Source: an uncultured Bacteroidales bacterium
GTDB lineage: Bacteria > Bacteroidota > Bacteroidia > Bacteroidales > F082
Assembly (NCBI GenBank): GCA_900317055.1
Contig: ONFF01000019.1
Location: forward strand, 56,734-120,733
DNA length: 64,000 nt
Reading direction: 5' to 3'
The notes below the pieces were generated by a model, which searched no databases, had not been told where the DNA came from, and was given only the letters and a program-made list of their open reading frames with translations. The translations under genes and the position numbers were made by a program. The first letter of the stretch is position 1, and the number at the start of each line of letters is the position of its first letter. Positions 35,291 through 43,604 of this stretch are shown here, piece after piece.

Positions 35291-36201
35291 TGTTGTTCGG
35301 ACTTATTGGTAATAATGAAATCAGGTTCCATAGTATGGCTACCCCAATGCAGCAGGTCGCGGCTGAACCAGCCGTCGCGTTCGTTTTGTTCGGGGTCGGT
35401 ATGGTACATGCAATTGGCATAGTTTTTATACATTATTGTATATGACATCCTATAGTTGGAAGCCAGACGGAAATTCACGGCCCTATGCTTGCGGTGATAT
35501 GGTGGAAGCATGATGACAATCCGAAATCCTCCATCCAAACCATAAACACCACTCCATCGGCCATAGAGCGAGACGGTAGTATGGTTGAAATGGCGCATGG
35601 CCTCAGCCTCCCAGCCAAAATCACGAAATAGATACCTTCCAACGGTGCCACGAAACTGGGTGTTCCATCGCGGCAGATAGATGTCGCCTCCTACGGTCCA
35701 CACAAACCGATCGGGTTTGTATATATGGGGTGAAGGATCTAAATATAATACGCCAACATACCCTGCTTGTGCTTCGAAGGCAAGATTGTCAGACAAAGTC
35801 ACAAAAGTTTTTAAATCCGCACCATAACGGTACATGTCAAAAACGCCCACTGTGGCTTTGAGATACAACTTATTGATACGCATCTCTTTACTAATATTGA
35901 ATGCGCCTATCTGAGTATATTTGTATTCATCGCCAAAGGTGTTAACAATAGGAATCATAGCTTGTCCGGTCAATTGCCAATGGTGCCCCATGTTCCACTT
36001 GAACCCAGGAGTAAGATGGAGTAATACATCATACTGCCTGTAAAAATTCATATCAGCAAAACTGAAATTAATACCCGAAAAGAAATCTATTCCAGGAGAA
36101 GTATCCTGCCCTTTGGCTTGAGGTTGACCTGCCAAAAAAATCAGAGCAAAAAACCCGACAATGAGTGAACGACGTCGAGGTGATGCATTTAAGTGAAACA
36201 T
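35287..36201 (-). CDS. Predicted outer-membrane beta-barrel protein coupled to the YjbH-type gene
   Basis: 304 residues. Signal peptide about residues 1-32 (FFALIFLAGQPQAKGQ). The mature part alternates charged and hydrophobic residues in strands of 9-11 (for example NINFS, YDVLLHLTPGFKWNMGHHWQLTGQAMIP and later TVGGDIYLPRWNTQF). No conserved enzyme motif seen. With the downstream gene it looks like a two-gene outer-membrane unit, possibly the two halves of one YjbH-like function, but each has its own signal peptide. Promoter at 36224-36232. Confidence 0.72.
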   Translation of the reverse strand: MFHLNASPRRRSLIVGFFALIFLAGQPQAKGQDTSPGIDFFSGINFSFADMNFYRQYDVLLHLTPGFKWNMGHHWQLTGQAMIPIVNTFGDEYKYTQIGAFNISKEMRINKLYLKATVGVFDMYRYGADLKTFVTLSDNLAFEAQAGYVGVLYLDPSPHIYKPDRFVWTVGGDIYLPRWNTQFRGTVGRYLFRDFGWEAEAMRHFNHTTVSLYGRWSGVYGLDGGFRIVIMLPPYHRKHRAVNFRLASNYRMSYTIMYKNYANCMYHTDPEQNERDGWFSRDLLHWGSHTMEPDFIITNKSEQQ

Positions 36202-36223
36202 GGTGACAACAGTTTATACGGCT

Positions 36224-36232
36224 GCAAAAATA
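36224..36232 (-). promoter_or_regulatory. -7 promoter element of the two outer-membrane protein genes
   Basis: The minus strand reads TATTTTTGC, 23 bases upstream of the ATG at 36201. Confidence 0.65.
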
Positions 36233-36290
36233 AGGAAATTTCCGATGTGCCAAAGGTTTGCACAAAAAACCTGCTGTTTCATACAAAAAA

Positions 36291-36343
36291 CCGTGAAATT
36301 ATGGGCCATGTGAAGCAATGCTCAATTACCCATAATTCCACGG
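36291..36343 (-). terminator. Terminator of the ssb gene pair
   Basis: Arms CCGTGAAATTATGGG (36291-36305) and CCCATAATTCCACGG (36329-36343), one mismatch. On the minus strand the stem is followed by TTTTTTG, so it fits an intrinsic terminator for the two ssb genes. Confidence 0.75.
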
Positions 36344-36376
36344 ACCAATCACGCTGTCGGCGTGTGGATGACAATC

Positions 36377-36718
36377 TTAATCCTTGACTTTATCTATCAA
36401 GAACAAGTCGTTGACCCAGACTTCGATGTTGGAATGGCGTTGGCCTTTGTCGTCGGTCCATTCGTTGTTGCGCAGGCTGCCGTCAATGGCAACTTGCATG
36501 CCTTTTTTTACATAGCGTTCGACACGGTCGGCGGTTTTTCCCCAAGCCACGAGGGTAAACCATTGCGTGTCGTTCACCCATTCGCGGTTGGCGTTCATAC
36601 GGCGCTCGTCGACGGCAAGGCGGAAACGCGCCACTTTGTTGTTGTTGCTAAAGTTTTTCACTTCAGGTTCTGCACCTGGGCGGCCAATCAGCATGACCGA
36701 ATTTCTCATTGTACTCAT
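36377..36718 (-). CDS. Single-stranded DNA-binding protein, short paralogue 2
   Basis: 113 residues, an OB-fold SSB: NSVMLIGRPGAEPEVKNF, RFRLAVDE, TQWFTLVAWGKTADRVERYVKKGMQVAIDGSLR and a final strand. It stops right after the OB fold, so the long linker and the acidic tip that recruits repair enzymes in housekeeping SSBs are missing. About half of its residues match the next gene upstream, with an identical first 15 residues apart from none or one change. Both share a 'tgtgtgt' leader. It lies 46 bp downstream of its paralogue. Confidence 0.92.
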   Translation of the reverse strand: MSTMRNSVMLIGRPGAEPEVKNFSNNNKVARFRLAVDERRMNANREWVNDTQWFTLVAWGKTADRVERYVKKGMQVAIDGSLRNNEWTDDKGQRHSNIEVWVNDLFLIDKVKD

Positions 36719-36764
36719 AGTTGTGTGTGTTTAAAAGATTAATAATTAAAGGTGTTTAAATGTT

Positions 36765-37115
36765 TTAAGCTGTTTGTTCTTTACCCCAATCCAAAAGGAT
36801 GAAGTTGTTCAAATGGATCTCCGTCGACAAATGACGCTGGCCGTTTTTGTCAGTCCATTCGTTGTTGCGCAAAGTGCCGTCGATGGCAATCTGCTTCCCT
36901 TTCTTCACCGCCAGTGCAACGCGCTCGGCGGTCTTGTCCCATGCAACTACAGTGAACCACTGTGTGTCTTTCACTTGTTCGTTCTTTGCGTTGCGACGCA
37001 TGTTGTTCACAGCGAGGTTGAAGCGCGTGACGATACGGTTGTCGTTGAAGGTTCTCGTTTCAGGTTCTACACCCGGGCGGCCAATCAGCATGACCGAATT
37101 TCTCATTGTACTCAT
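36765..37115 (-). CDS. Single-stranded DNA-binding protein, short paralogue 1
   Basis: 116 residues, OB-fold SSB, tandem paralogue of the downstream gene: NSVMLIGRPGVEPETRTF, RFNLAVNNMRR, TQWFTVVAWDKTAERVALAVKKGKQIAIDGTLRNNEWT. It also ends without an acidic tip (ends LLDWGKEQTA). A pair of tail-less SSBs suggests dedicated or heteromeric use, distinct from a normal SSB expected elsewhere on the chromosome. Three phased direct repeats lie upstream (37227-37268). Confidence 0.92.
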   Translation of the reverse strand: MSTMRNSVMLIGRPGVEPETRTFNDNRIVTRFNLAVNNMRRNAKNEQVKDTQWFTVVAWDKTAERVALAVKKGKQIAIDGTLRNNEWTDKNGQRHLSTEIHLNNFILLDWGKEQTA

Positions 37116-37226
37116 GGTTGTGTGTGTTTAGTAATTAATGAATAAGTTTGATTTGTCGTGTCGCCCCTTTGATTGGTTTGACGATGCAAAGTAACAACAC
37201 TTGTCAAGACTAAGCCGTTGATTAAA

Positions 37227-37268
37227 CGTTTGTAGTCGACTGTAATCGTTTGTTGTCGTTTGCTGTCG
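37227..37268. promoter_or_regulatory. Three phased direct repeats upstream of the ssb pair and hydF
   Basis: CGTTTGTAGTCG (37227-37238), CGTTTGTTGTCG (37247-37258) and CGTTTGCTGTCG (37257-37268): starts spaced 20 and 10 bp, two and one helical turns. Possible binding site for a regulator or an SSB-related operator. Confidence 0.55.
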
Positions 37269-37325
37269 GATATATTATTTATTATCAATTGATTAAGTTT
37301 TTCCTATTTTTCAACAACTTTTTAT

Positions 37326-37334
37326 TATTTTTGC
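37326..37334 (+). promoter_or_regulatory. -7 promoter element of hydF
   Basis: TATTTTTGC, 24 bases before the hydF ATG at 37359. Confidence 0.7.
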
Positions 37335-37358
37335 GTCAAAATTGAAAAACAACGAAAA

Positions 37359-38555
37359 ATGGCAAAGGATTTGAAGCCTCATATCGGCATTTTCGGTCGC
37401 AGAAACTGCGGCAAAAGCAGCCTCATTAATCTTCTTACGGGACAAAATATCGCCATCGTGAGTGACACGGCGGGCACTACAACCGATCCTGTCAAGAAAA
37501 GTATTGAAATTTTCGGCATCGGACCTTGCGTGCTCATCGACACGGCAGGCATTGATGATATTGGTGAACTGGGACAGCAGCGCGTGGAAAAAACGATGAA
37601 AGTGCTGGAGGAAATCGATTGCGCCATCTTGGTCATCACGGAGAACAATTTTGGCGAACCCGAGAAACAACTCATCGTCCGCATGAAGGAAAGGGCGGTG
37701 CCGTTTTTCGTCGTCCACAACAAATCCGACCAAGAGTCGCTCCTTGCCGTAGTGAAGGCGATGATTGAAAAGAACTACGACACAAAAGTACTGAACTATA
37801 GCATTATAAAGGATGTAGATATAGCTCCATTAATTGAACTACTCAAAAATACCATCCCTGAAAGCGCCTATCAAAAGGTGTCGCTGCTGGGTGGTATCAT
37901 CCAACCCAATGAGGTGGTCGTTTTGGTCTGCCCCGTAGACTCCGAAGCCCCCGAAGGCCGATTGATTTTGCCCCAAGTAATGGCCATTCGTGATGTGCTC
38001 GACAACGAATGCATTTGCGTGGTATTGAAAGAAACCCACTTACAGCAATACCTCGACACCATGCCTAAGCCCGCCTTGATTGTCACCGACAGCCAAGTGT
38101 TTGGTTTTGTGAGCAAAATCGTCCCCCATGACATCTCTTTGACCAGTTTCAGCATCGTCATGGCACGGCTGCGTGGCGACTTTGACAACTATGTGAAGGG
38201 CACGCCACATCTCTCACAGTTGCGGGACGGCGACACAGTGCTCTTGTTGGAGTCGTGCACCCATCACAGCACCTGCGAGGACATCGGCCGGGTGAAATTG
38301 CCTAGAATGATTCTGAAGTTCACTGGAAAAGACATCAAGTTCGAATATGTTGCCGGCCTCTCTCCTATCGCCAACCCTGAAAAATACGCAATGGCCATCC
38401 AATGCGGGGGCTGCATGAGCACGCGCAAACAACTGCTCAATCGCACCAATCTCTTTGTCGACCGAGGTATTCCGATTAGTAACTACGGCATGGCATTGGC
38501 CTACATGAACGGCATCTTTACGCGGGTGATGGAGCCGTTTGCCGCACCCCTATAG
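37359..38555 (+). CDS. hydF: HydF, [FeFe]-hydrogenase maturation GTPase/scaffold
   Basis: 398 residues. Scaffold on which the two-iron part of the H-cluster is built before transfer to the hydrogenase. GTPase motifs: G1 GRRNCGKSS, G2 TAGTTTDP, G3 DTAGIDD, G4 HNKSD. The C-terminal cluster-binding Cys/His set is present in ESCTHHSTC and QCGGC. The dimerisation domain lies between. Separate from hydG but under its own promoter. Convergent with the tyrosine phosphatase gene with only 10 bases between stops. Confidence 0.97.
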   Translation: MAKDLKPHIGIFGRRNCGKSSLINLLTGQNIAIVSDTAGTTTDPVKKSIEIFGIGPCVLIDTAGIDDIGELGQQRVEKTMKVLEEIDCAILVITENNFGEPEKQLIVRMKERAVPFFVVHNKSDQESLLAVVKAMIEKNYDTKVLNYSIIKDVDIAPLIELLKNTIPESAYQKVSLLGGIIQPNEVVVLVCPVDSEAPEGRLILPQVMAIRDVLDNECICVVLKETHLQQYLDTMPKPALIVTDSQVFGFVSKIVPHDISLTSFSIVMARLRGDFDNYVKGTPHLSQLRDGDTVLLLESCTHHSTCEDIGRVKLPRMILKFTGKDIKFEYVAGLSPIANPEKYAMAIQCGGCMSTRKQLLNRTNLFVDRGIPISNYGMALAYMNGIFTRVMEPFAAPL

Positions 38556-38565
38556 AGATGCCGAT

Positions 38566-39021
38566 TTATCGCGTCTCAAGGTGTTCCAGCAACCTCTCGC
38601 ATCCCTCCAACACATCCACCCAAGTAGCCTCAAAGTCGCCCGTGTACCATGGGTCGGCGACATCGCCAGGTCTGTGAGTATAGTCCATTAATAGACTGAT
38701 TTTGTGGTCGATATCTTCGCCAAACATCCGCTTCAGGTTGCGCAAGTTGTTACGATCCATGGCGATGACATAGTCGTAATAGGCATAGTCTTGTCGCGTC
38801 ATCTGGCGGGCGGTCTTGCCCTCGCAGCCAATGCCGTGCTCGGCCAACTTGCGCCGCGCCGGAGGATAGACGGGATTGCCGATTTCTTCCGTTGAAGTTG
38901 CTGCGGAGGCAATTTCAAATTGGTCGCTCAAGCCTGCTTCCTCGACGAGGTGTTTCATCACAAACTCGGCCATGGGACTGCGGCAAATGTTGCCGTGACA
39001 GATGAAGAGGATTTTTATCAT
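38566..39021 (-). CDS. Low-molecular-weight protein tyrosine phosphatase
   Basis: 151 residues. P-loop CHGNICRSP with Cys8 as nucleophile and Arg14; the general-acid loop is DPWYTGDFEATW near the C-terminus. In bacteria such enzymes often control capsule or exopolysaccharide tyrosine kinases, but no Wzc-type kinase is nearby. Starts 2 bases after the TatD stop, so cotranscribed; a possible internal -7 element (TAATTTTGC, minus strand) is at 39043-39051. Confidence 0.93.
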   Translation of the reverse strand: MIKILFICHGNICRSPMAEFVMKHLVEEAGLSDQFEIASAATSTEEIGNPVYPPARRKLAEHGIGCEGKTARQMTRQDYAYYDYVIAMDRNNLRNLKRMFGEDIDHKISLLMDYTHRPGDVADPWYTGDFEATWVDVLEGCERLLEHLETR

Positions 39022-39023
39022 GT

Positions 39024-39689
39024 CTATTGTCTAAATAATCGTGCAAAATTAGCAAAGATTCTAGTTTGCAAGACCGATAAATCCATTTCCAACAGATTTG
39101 CTGCAGCCTCATAAACCACTTCAATCCCGATTTCCACCATGTCGGTTTCAAGGAAGAGATAATCCAGATCGATGAACTTTAGTGATTTATGAATCTTTCT
39201 TTCAGGATGCAGCAGACTCTCGCCCACGGAAAGATAAATCCTCTGCCCGAGGAGTTGCTTTATGTCCTGTTCTGTCCCGCTGAAGCCATGGACAATCCAA
39301 GGCTGTTGGGCTTTGCGCTTCTTCCGCAGGGCGATGATTTCGTTATGACTCCTCACATCGTGCAGAATCATGGGCTTTTGCATGGTTTCCGAAAGTTCGA
39401 TTTGCCGCTCAAAGAGTTCTATCTGTTGCTCGAAAGTCTCCTTGTGCATCTTGTCCAAACCCGCCTCGCCAAGGGCAACGACATTCGGCAATTTCACCTT
39501 TTCTTCCAAGGATTGAAGCGCAGTTTCCATTTGGAAATCAGCCTTATCCGCTTCCCAAGGATGGATGCCATAACTGAAAAAGCCTTGCTCGGGACAGGGT
39601 TGGTTTAAATTCAGGTTGACAATTTGGATAAGGTTACTATCAGTATGGACAGTATGCGTGTGAATGTCGATGAAAGAGGATACCAACAT
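39024..39689 (-). CDS. TatD family metal-dependent hydrolase (short form)
   Basis: 221 residues, shorter than the usual 255-265 of TatD. The first metal motif reads FIDIHTHT rather than the usual DxHxH, and VALGEAGLDKM, MILHDVRSHNEI and VHGFSGTEQD match the next conserved stretches; the last Asp motif is ETDMVE. Related enzymes are DNA 3'-5' exonucleases or D-tyrosyl-type hydrolases; activity here is not certain. Upstream of and nearly overlapping the phosphatase gene. Start: ATG or TTG near 39689. Confidence 0.85.
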   Translation of the reverse strand: MLVSSFIDIHTHTVHTDSNLIQIVNLNLNQPCPEQGFFSYGIHPWEADKADFQMETALQSLEEKVKLPNVVALGEAGLDKMHKETFEQQIELFERQIELSETMQKPMILHDVRSHNEIIALRKKRKAQQPWIVHGFSGTEQDIKQLLGQRIYLSVGESLLHPERKIHKSLKFIDLDYLFLETDMVEIGIEVVYEAAANLLEMDLSVLQTRIFANFARLFRQ

Positions 39690-39704
39690 TGGAATAGTCG
39701 TTTT

Positions 39705-40400
39705 TTATCTGTTTCTTGCTGGGCCTTTCACATCCGGAAGTTGTTCTACATACTTGTCAAATTCATTGATTATAGAAAACAACATGCTCTTAAACTCCTC
39801 AAACTTTGGATTGAAAACCAATTCATAATATCCATCTTCCAAAGGTGTATTTGAGAGTAATACTTGTTTCCCATTTTTATAACAACTAATAGTGAAAGTT
39901 GGAATATCATATTCAACATGTTCGTCTCTGTCATACTTTGTTTTTTTCTCTATAATTGAAACTGTCTTTTTCAAATAGAAATCATCAATAGAAGCAAGAA
40001 ACAAATTAATGTGTTCTATGGAGTCGATATAATACACTGGGTGATTCTTTAAGTATTCTACAAAGACAACCATTTTTTTCGACACAAATGAATATGAAAT
40101 GTTATAGGAATCATAATCAGAATCCACGGCATTCCAGTAATTAACAATTATACTGTCAATGTTATTCTCTATTTGATAGAAAGGAGCGTTTTCAGGTTGA
40201 ATTTGGTCTTCATTCTGTACTTCATTACCATTCTCTATTTGATTGGATTGAATAGTATAAGATTCGGCTTTTGCCGTATCGTTATGGGACGATGAATTAT
40301 CTGACCAGCAATTGTTTAACGAGAATAACATAACGAGAACAATACTGGCCATTTTGAGAAACCCCATTCCTTCTAATCTGCAATTATTATGTGTTTTCAT
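39705..40400 (-). CDS. Hypothetical lipoprotein, AT-rich
   Basis: 231 residues, no family recognised. N-terminus with hydrophobic stretch MASIVLVMLFSLNNC followed by a Ser/Asn/Gln-rich linker, so probably a lipoprotein (Cys about residue 31). The folded part (residues about 75-225) has alternating strands and YYELVFNPKFEEFKSML. Much richer in A/T than the flanking genes, consistent with recent acquisition. -7 element at 40426-40434. Confidence 0.72.
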   Translation of the reverse strand: MKTHNNCRLEGMGFLKMASIVLVMLFSLNNCWSDNSSSHNDTAKAESYTIQSNQIENGNEVQNEDQIQPENAPFYQIENNIDSIIVNYWNAVDSDYDSYNISYSFVSKKMVVFVEYLKNHPVYYIDSIEHINLFLASIDDFYLKKTVSIIEKKTKYDRDEHVEYDIPTFTISCYKNGKQVLLSNTPLEDGYYELVFNPKFEEFKSMLFSIINEFDKYVEQLPDVKGPARNR

Positions 40401-40425
40401 AGCAATAGATGTTTTTAATTCAACG

Positions 40426-40466
40426 GCAAAACTATGTATTTATTTTGAATTTCTCCGTATTTTTGC
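40426..40466. promoter_or_regulatory. Divergent -7 elements for the AT-rich lipoprotein gene and the EamA gene
   Basis: 40426-40434 reads TAGTTTTGC on the minus strand. 40458-40466 reads TATTTTTGC on the plus strand, 20 bases before the EamA ATG. Confidence 0.6.
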
Positions 40467-40486
40467 GGCGGCTTGAAAACGGGTCT

Positions 40487-41407
40487 ATGGGATTGAATAA
40501 GTCAACGCTTACGGGGCACCTCGCTTGTTTTGGTGCCTACTGTATCTTTGGGTTCAACATCGTTTGCTGCAAGAACATCTCCAACGCGCATGTAGTGACC
40601 CCCATGGACCTGCTATGCTTTCGTGCGGCGGGTGCCACCCTGTTGTTTTGGATTCTATCCCTCTTCATGCCCAAGGAAAAAGTGCCGCTGAACGACTTGT
40701 GGAAGATCTTCATAGCCTCCATGCTGGGTCTGTTTCTCACCCAATGGAGTTTCCTGAAGGCCATCACCATGACGACCTCCATTGACACGAGCATCACCAA
40801 CACCTGCACCCCCATCCTGACCATGATTGTGGCGGCCATCGTCTTGAAGGAGCCCATCACCTTCAAGAAAGTGGGCGGTATTTTGGTGAGTCTGGCCGGC
40901 GTTTTGATCTTGGTTTTCAACTCGGTAGGACTGGGAGGTGGCGCTTCAGAGACCAAACCCCTGGGCATTGTCCTCGTGGTGGTCAACGGCCTGACCTTCG
41001 CCCTCTATCTCGGCATCTTCCGCCCACTCATCTCGAAATACAATGTGGTCACTTTCATGAAGTGGATGTTCCTGTTCACCATGCTGGTGACCGTTCCATT
41101 CAATGTCAAAAACCTGATACATATTCCTTTCGGACAAATAGAGAGTCCTGTGGCGTGGCAAATCGCTTTTGTGGTGTTTTTCGCCACTTTCGTCGCCTAT
41201 TTCCTCATCCCCATAGGGCAGAAACGCCTGCGGCCAACTTTGGTCAGCATGTATAATTATGTGCAGCCCATTATTGCTACCATCATCAGCATCATCATTG
41301 GTTTGGACCACTTCACTTGGAAGAAGGCTATTGCCATGGTGTTGGTCTTCATCGGCGTTTGGATCGTCAACCAAAGCCGGGCGGCGGCACCACAAAATTC
41401 AAAATAA
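40487..41407 (+). CDS. EamA/DMT family transporter
   Basis: 306 residues with ten membrane helices in two EamA repeats (first: TGHLACFGAYCIFGFNIVCCK; second begins PLGIVLVVVNGLTFALYLGIF). Drug/metabolite transporter superfamily inner-membrane carrier, often an exporter of amino acids or metabolites; substrate unknown. The ATG at 40487 follows the promoter by 20 bases, so an upstream start at 40409 is rejected. recG starts 16 bases after its stop. Confidence 0.9.
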   Translation: MGLNKSTLTGHLACFGAYCIFGFNIVCCKNISNAHVVTPMDLLCFRAAGATLLFWILSLFMPKEKVPLNDLWKIFIASMLGLFLTQWSFLKAITMTTSIDTSITNTCTPILTMIVAAIVLKEPITFKKVGGILVSLAGVLILVFNSVGLGGGASETKPLGIVLVVVNGLTFALYLGIFRPLISKYNVVTFMKWMFLFTMLVTVPFNVKNLIHIPFGQIESPVAWQIAFVVFFATFVAYFLIPIGQKRLRPTLVSMYNYVQPIIATIISIIIGLDHFTWKKAIAMVLVFIGVWIVNQSRAAAPQNSK

Positions 41408-41411
41408 TCAT

Positions 41412-41420
41412 TATCTTTGC
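41412..41420 (+). promoter_or_regulatory. -7 promoter element of recG
   Basis: TATCTTTGC directly followed by CGC and the ATG at 41424, so the transcript should have almost no leader. The same layout (TATTTTTGCCGC then GTG) is seen at 61985-61999. Confidence 0.7.
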
Positions 41421-41423
41421 CGC

Positions 41424-43529
41424 ATGGAAACGAACCTGCTGCAAACGAATATCGCCTATCTAAAGGGTGTCGGGCCAAAAAAGGCCGAAGTCCTGAAGAA
41501 GGAGTTGGGCGTGTCCACTTATCAGGACATGCTCAACCAGTTTCCGTTCCGTTACATCGACCGCAGCCAGATCCAAAAGGTGGCTTATATCAACGATGAC
41601 TCCGTGTATTATCAGTTGGTCGGCACCATCTCTAACATCAAGATGATTGGGGCACCGAGGGCCACACGCGCCACGGGGCTCTTCAGCGACGAGACGGGCA
41701 GCATCGAAGTGGTGTGGTTCCGTGGACTGAAATGGATCAAGAACCGCTTCAAGCCAGGCGTGAAATATGTTCTGTTTGGCAAAGCCAGCGAGTTCAACCA
41801 CAACTTCAACTTTGTCCACCCCGAAATCGATGAGTACGACCCCAAAGACCCACTCATCGGCGAAGGTTTGCAAGGCGTTTACAACACCACCGAGAAGATG
41901 AAAGACCATGGCCTCGGCACGCGCACCATCGCCAAACTACAAAAACTCATCCTGCAACAGGTCTACGAATACATACCCGAGACGCTCCCGAAATCCCTCA
42001 TTGAGCAAGAGCAACTGATACCACGCCGTTACGCCTACTACGAGATCCACCTGCCCTCCAACAACATCGAAATCCAGCAGGCAACGCGCCGACTGAAATA
42101 CGAGGAGCATTTCTTCTTTCAACTGAAAATGCTGCGCAACAAGATGCACCGCGAACAGGCTATCAAAGGTCACATTTTCGGTGTGGTGGGCGACTATTTC
42201 AACGATTTTTACAAAAACCATCTGCCTTTCCCGTTGACTAATGCCCAAAAGCGTGTCATCAAGGAAATCCGAAAAGACTTGGGCTCGGGTCACCAGATGA
42301 ACCGCCTGCTGCAAGGCGATGTGGGCAGTGGCAAGACTATCGTCGCCCTTATGGTGATGCTCCTGGCCTTGGACAACGGCTTCCAAGCCTGCCTTATGGC
42401 ACCTACCGAAATCCTGGCCACCCAGCATTTTGCCACGCTTCAGGAGCAATTGAAGAACATGAACATCAACTTCGCATTGCTGACGGGTTCCACCAAAATC
42501 GCGGAGCGACGGAAGATTTACGCTGGTCTGGCCGACGGCACCATGCAAATCGTGGTGGGCACCCACGCCCTGATTGAAAGCAAGGTGGTGTTCAAGAACT
42601 TGGGTCTGGCCATCATCGACGAGCAACATCGTTTTGGCGTGGAGCAAAGGTCAAGATTCTACGAGAAAACCGAGATTCCTCCGCACACTTTGGTGATGAC
42701 CGCCACACCCATCCCTCGCACTCTTGCCATGACGCAATACGGCGATCTCGATGTCTCCAAAATCGACGAGTTGCCGCCTGGAAGAAAGCCCGTGCAGACT
42801 TATCACATTTACAGCGACGACCGCTATCGCATCATGATGTTCATGAAGCAACAGATTGCGCTTGGGCGACAGATTTATGTGGTCTATCCCTGCATCAAGG
42901 AGTCTGAAAACACGGATATGATTGCGCTTCAGGAGGGCTATGAGGCCCTTCTGCACGACTTCCCCGAGCCGCAATACAAACTCTGCGTCTGCCACGGCCG
43001 ATTGACTGCCGAGGACAAGGACTTCGAGATGCAACGCTTTATTAATAGGAATGCGCAAATCATGGTGGCCACGACGGTCATCGAGGTGGGCGTGAATATC
43101 CCCAACGCCACGGTGATGATCATTGAGAATGCCAACCGTTTTGGTCTGTCGCAGCTGCACCAGTTGAGGGGTCGTGTAGGCCGTGGTGCCGACCAGTCGT
43201 ATTGCATCCTCGTCACCGACCACAAGTTGACTAATGATGGCAAGACCCGCATGAAGACCATGTGCAGCACCAACGACGGCTTCGAAATCGCCGAGGTTGA
43301 CCTAGAACTTCGTGGCCCAGGCGAAACGGGCGGCACACGCCAATCCGGACAAATCGAGATGCTCATCGGAGATTTGCAGAAAGACGGTCCATTAATACCT
43401 CAAGTGAGAGAAGCCGCCATCAAACTTTTGGCCGACGACCCAAAACTCATCAAGCCCGAGAATCGGATGTTAAGGGAGCATTACAAGGAATTGTTTGCGC
43501 AGACTTTTGACTGGAGCCAGATTGGTTAA
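41424..43529 (+). CDS. recG: RecG, ATP-dependent DNA helicase
   Basis: 701 residues, normal length. Branched-DNA translocase that regresses stalled forks and processes Holliday junctions. N-terminal wedge (OB fold; LLQTNIAYLKGVGPKKAEVLKK) then helicase domains with Walker A GDVGSGKT, DExH box DEQH in IIDEQHRFGVEQRSR, motif III TATPIPRT and motif VI QLRGRVGRG. The ATG is set by the promoter three bases upstream; in-frame codons further upstream overlap the EamA gene. Confidence 0.97.
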   Translation: METNLLQTNIAYLKGVGPKKAEVLKKELGVSTYQDMLNQFPFRYIDRSQIQKVAYINDDSVYYQLVGTISNIKMIGAPRATRATGLFSDETGSIEVVWFRGLKWIKNRFKPGVKYVLFGKASEFNHNFNFVHPEIDEYDPKDPLIGEGLQGVYNTTEKMKDHGLGTRTIAKLQKLILQQVYEYIPETLPKSLIEQEQLIPRRYAYYEIHLPSNNIEIQQATRRLKYEEHFFFQLKMLRNKMHREQAIKGHIFGVVGDYFNDFYKNHLPFPLTNAQKRVIKEIRKDLGSGHQMNRLLQGDVGSGKTIVALMVMLLALDNGFQACLMAPTEILATQHFATLQEQLKNMNINFALLTGSTKIAERRKIYAGLADGTMQIVVGTHALIESKVVFKNLGLAIIDEQHRFGVEQRSRFYEKTEIPPHTLVMTATPIPRTLAMTQYGDLDVSKIDELPPGRKPVQTYHIYSDDRYRIMMFMKQQIALGRQIYVVYPCIKESENTDMIALQEGYEALLHDFPEPQYKLCVCHGRLTAEDKDFEMQRFINRNAQIMVATTVIEVGVNIPNATVMIIENANRFGLSQLHQLRGRVGRGADQSYCILVTDHKLTNDGKTRMKTMCSTNDGFEIAEVDLELRGPGETGGTRQSGQIEMLIGDLQKDGPLIPQVREAAIKLLADDPKLIKPENRMLREHYKELFAQTFDWSQIG

Positions 43530-43574
43530 TGTTGTTGATTTTGCAATAAAAATCAATAATGAACGAAAAAAACT

Positions 43575-43583
43575 TATTTTTGC
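43575..43583 (+). promoter_or_regulatory. -7 promoter element of the patatin gene
   Basis: TATTTTTGC, 21 bases before the ATG at 43605. Confidence 0.7.
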
Positions 43584-43604
43584 ACGGTTAATAAATCCGT
43601 AACA

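Noticed and set aside
34520-36201. One frameshifted YjbH gene split in two
   Set aside because: Each part begins with its own signal peptide and they are joined by a normal ATGA overlap, so two genes are more likely.
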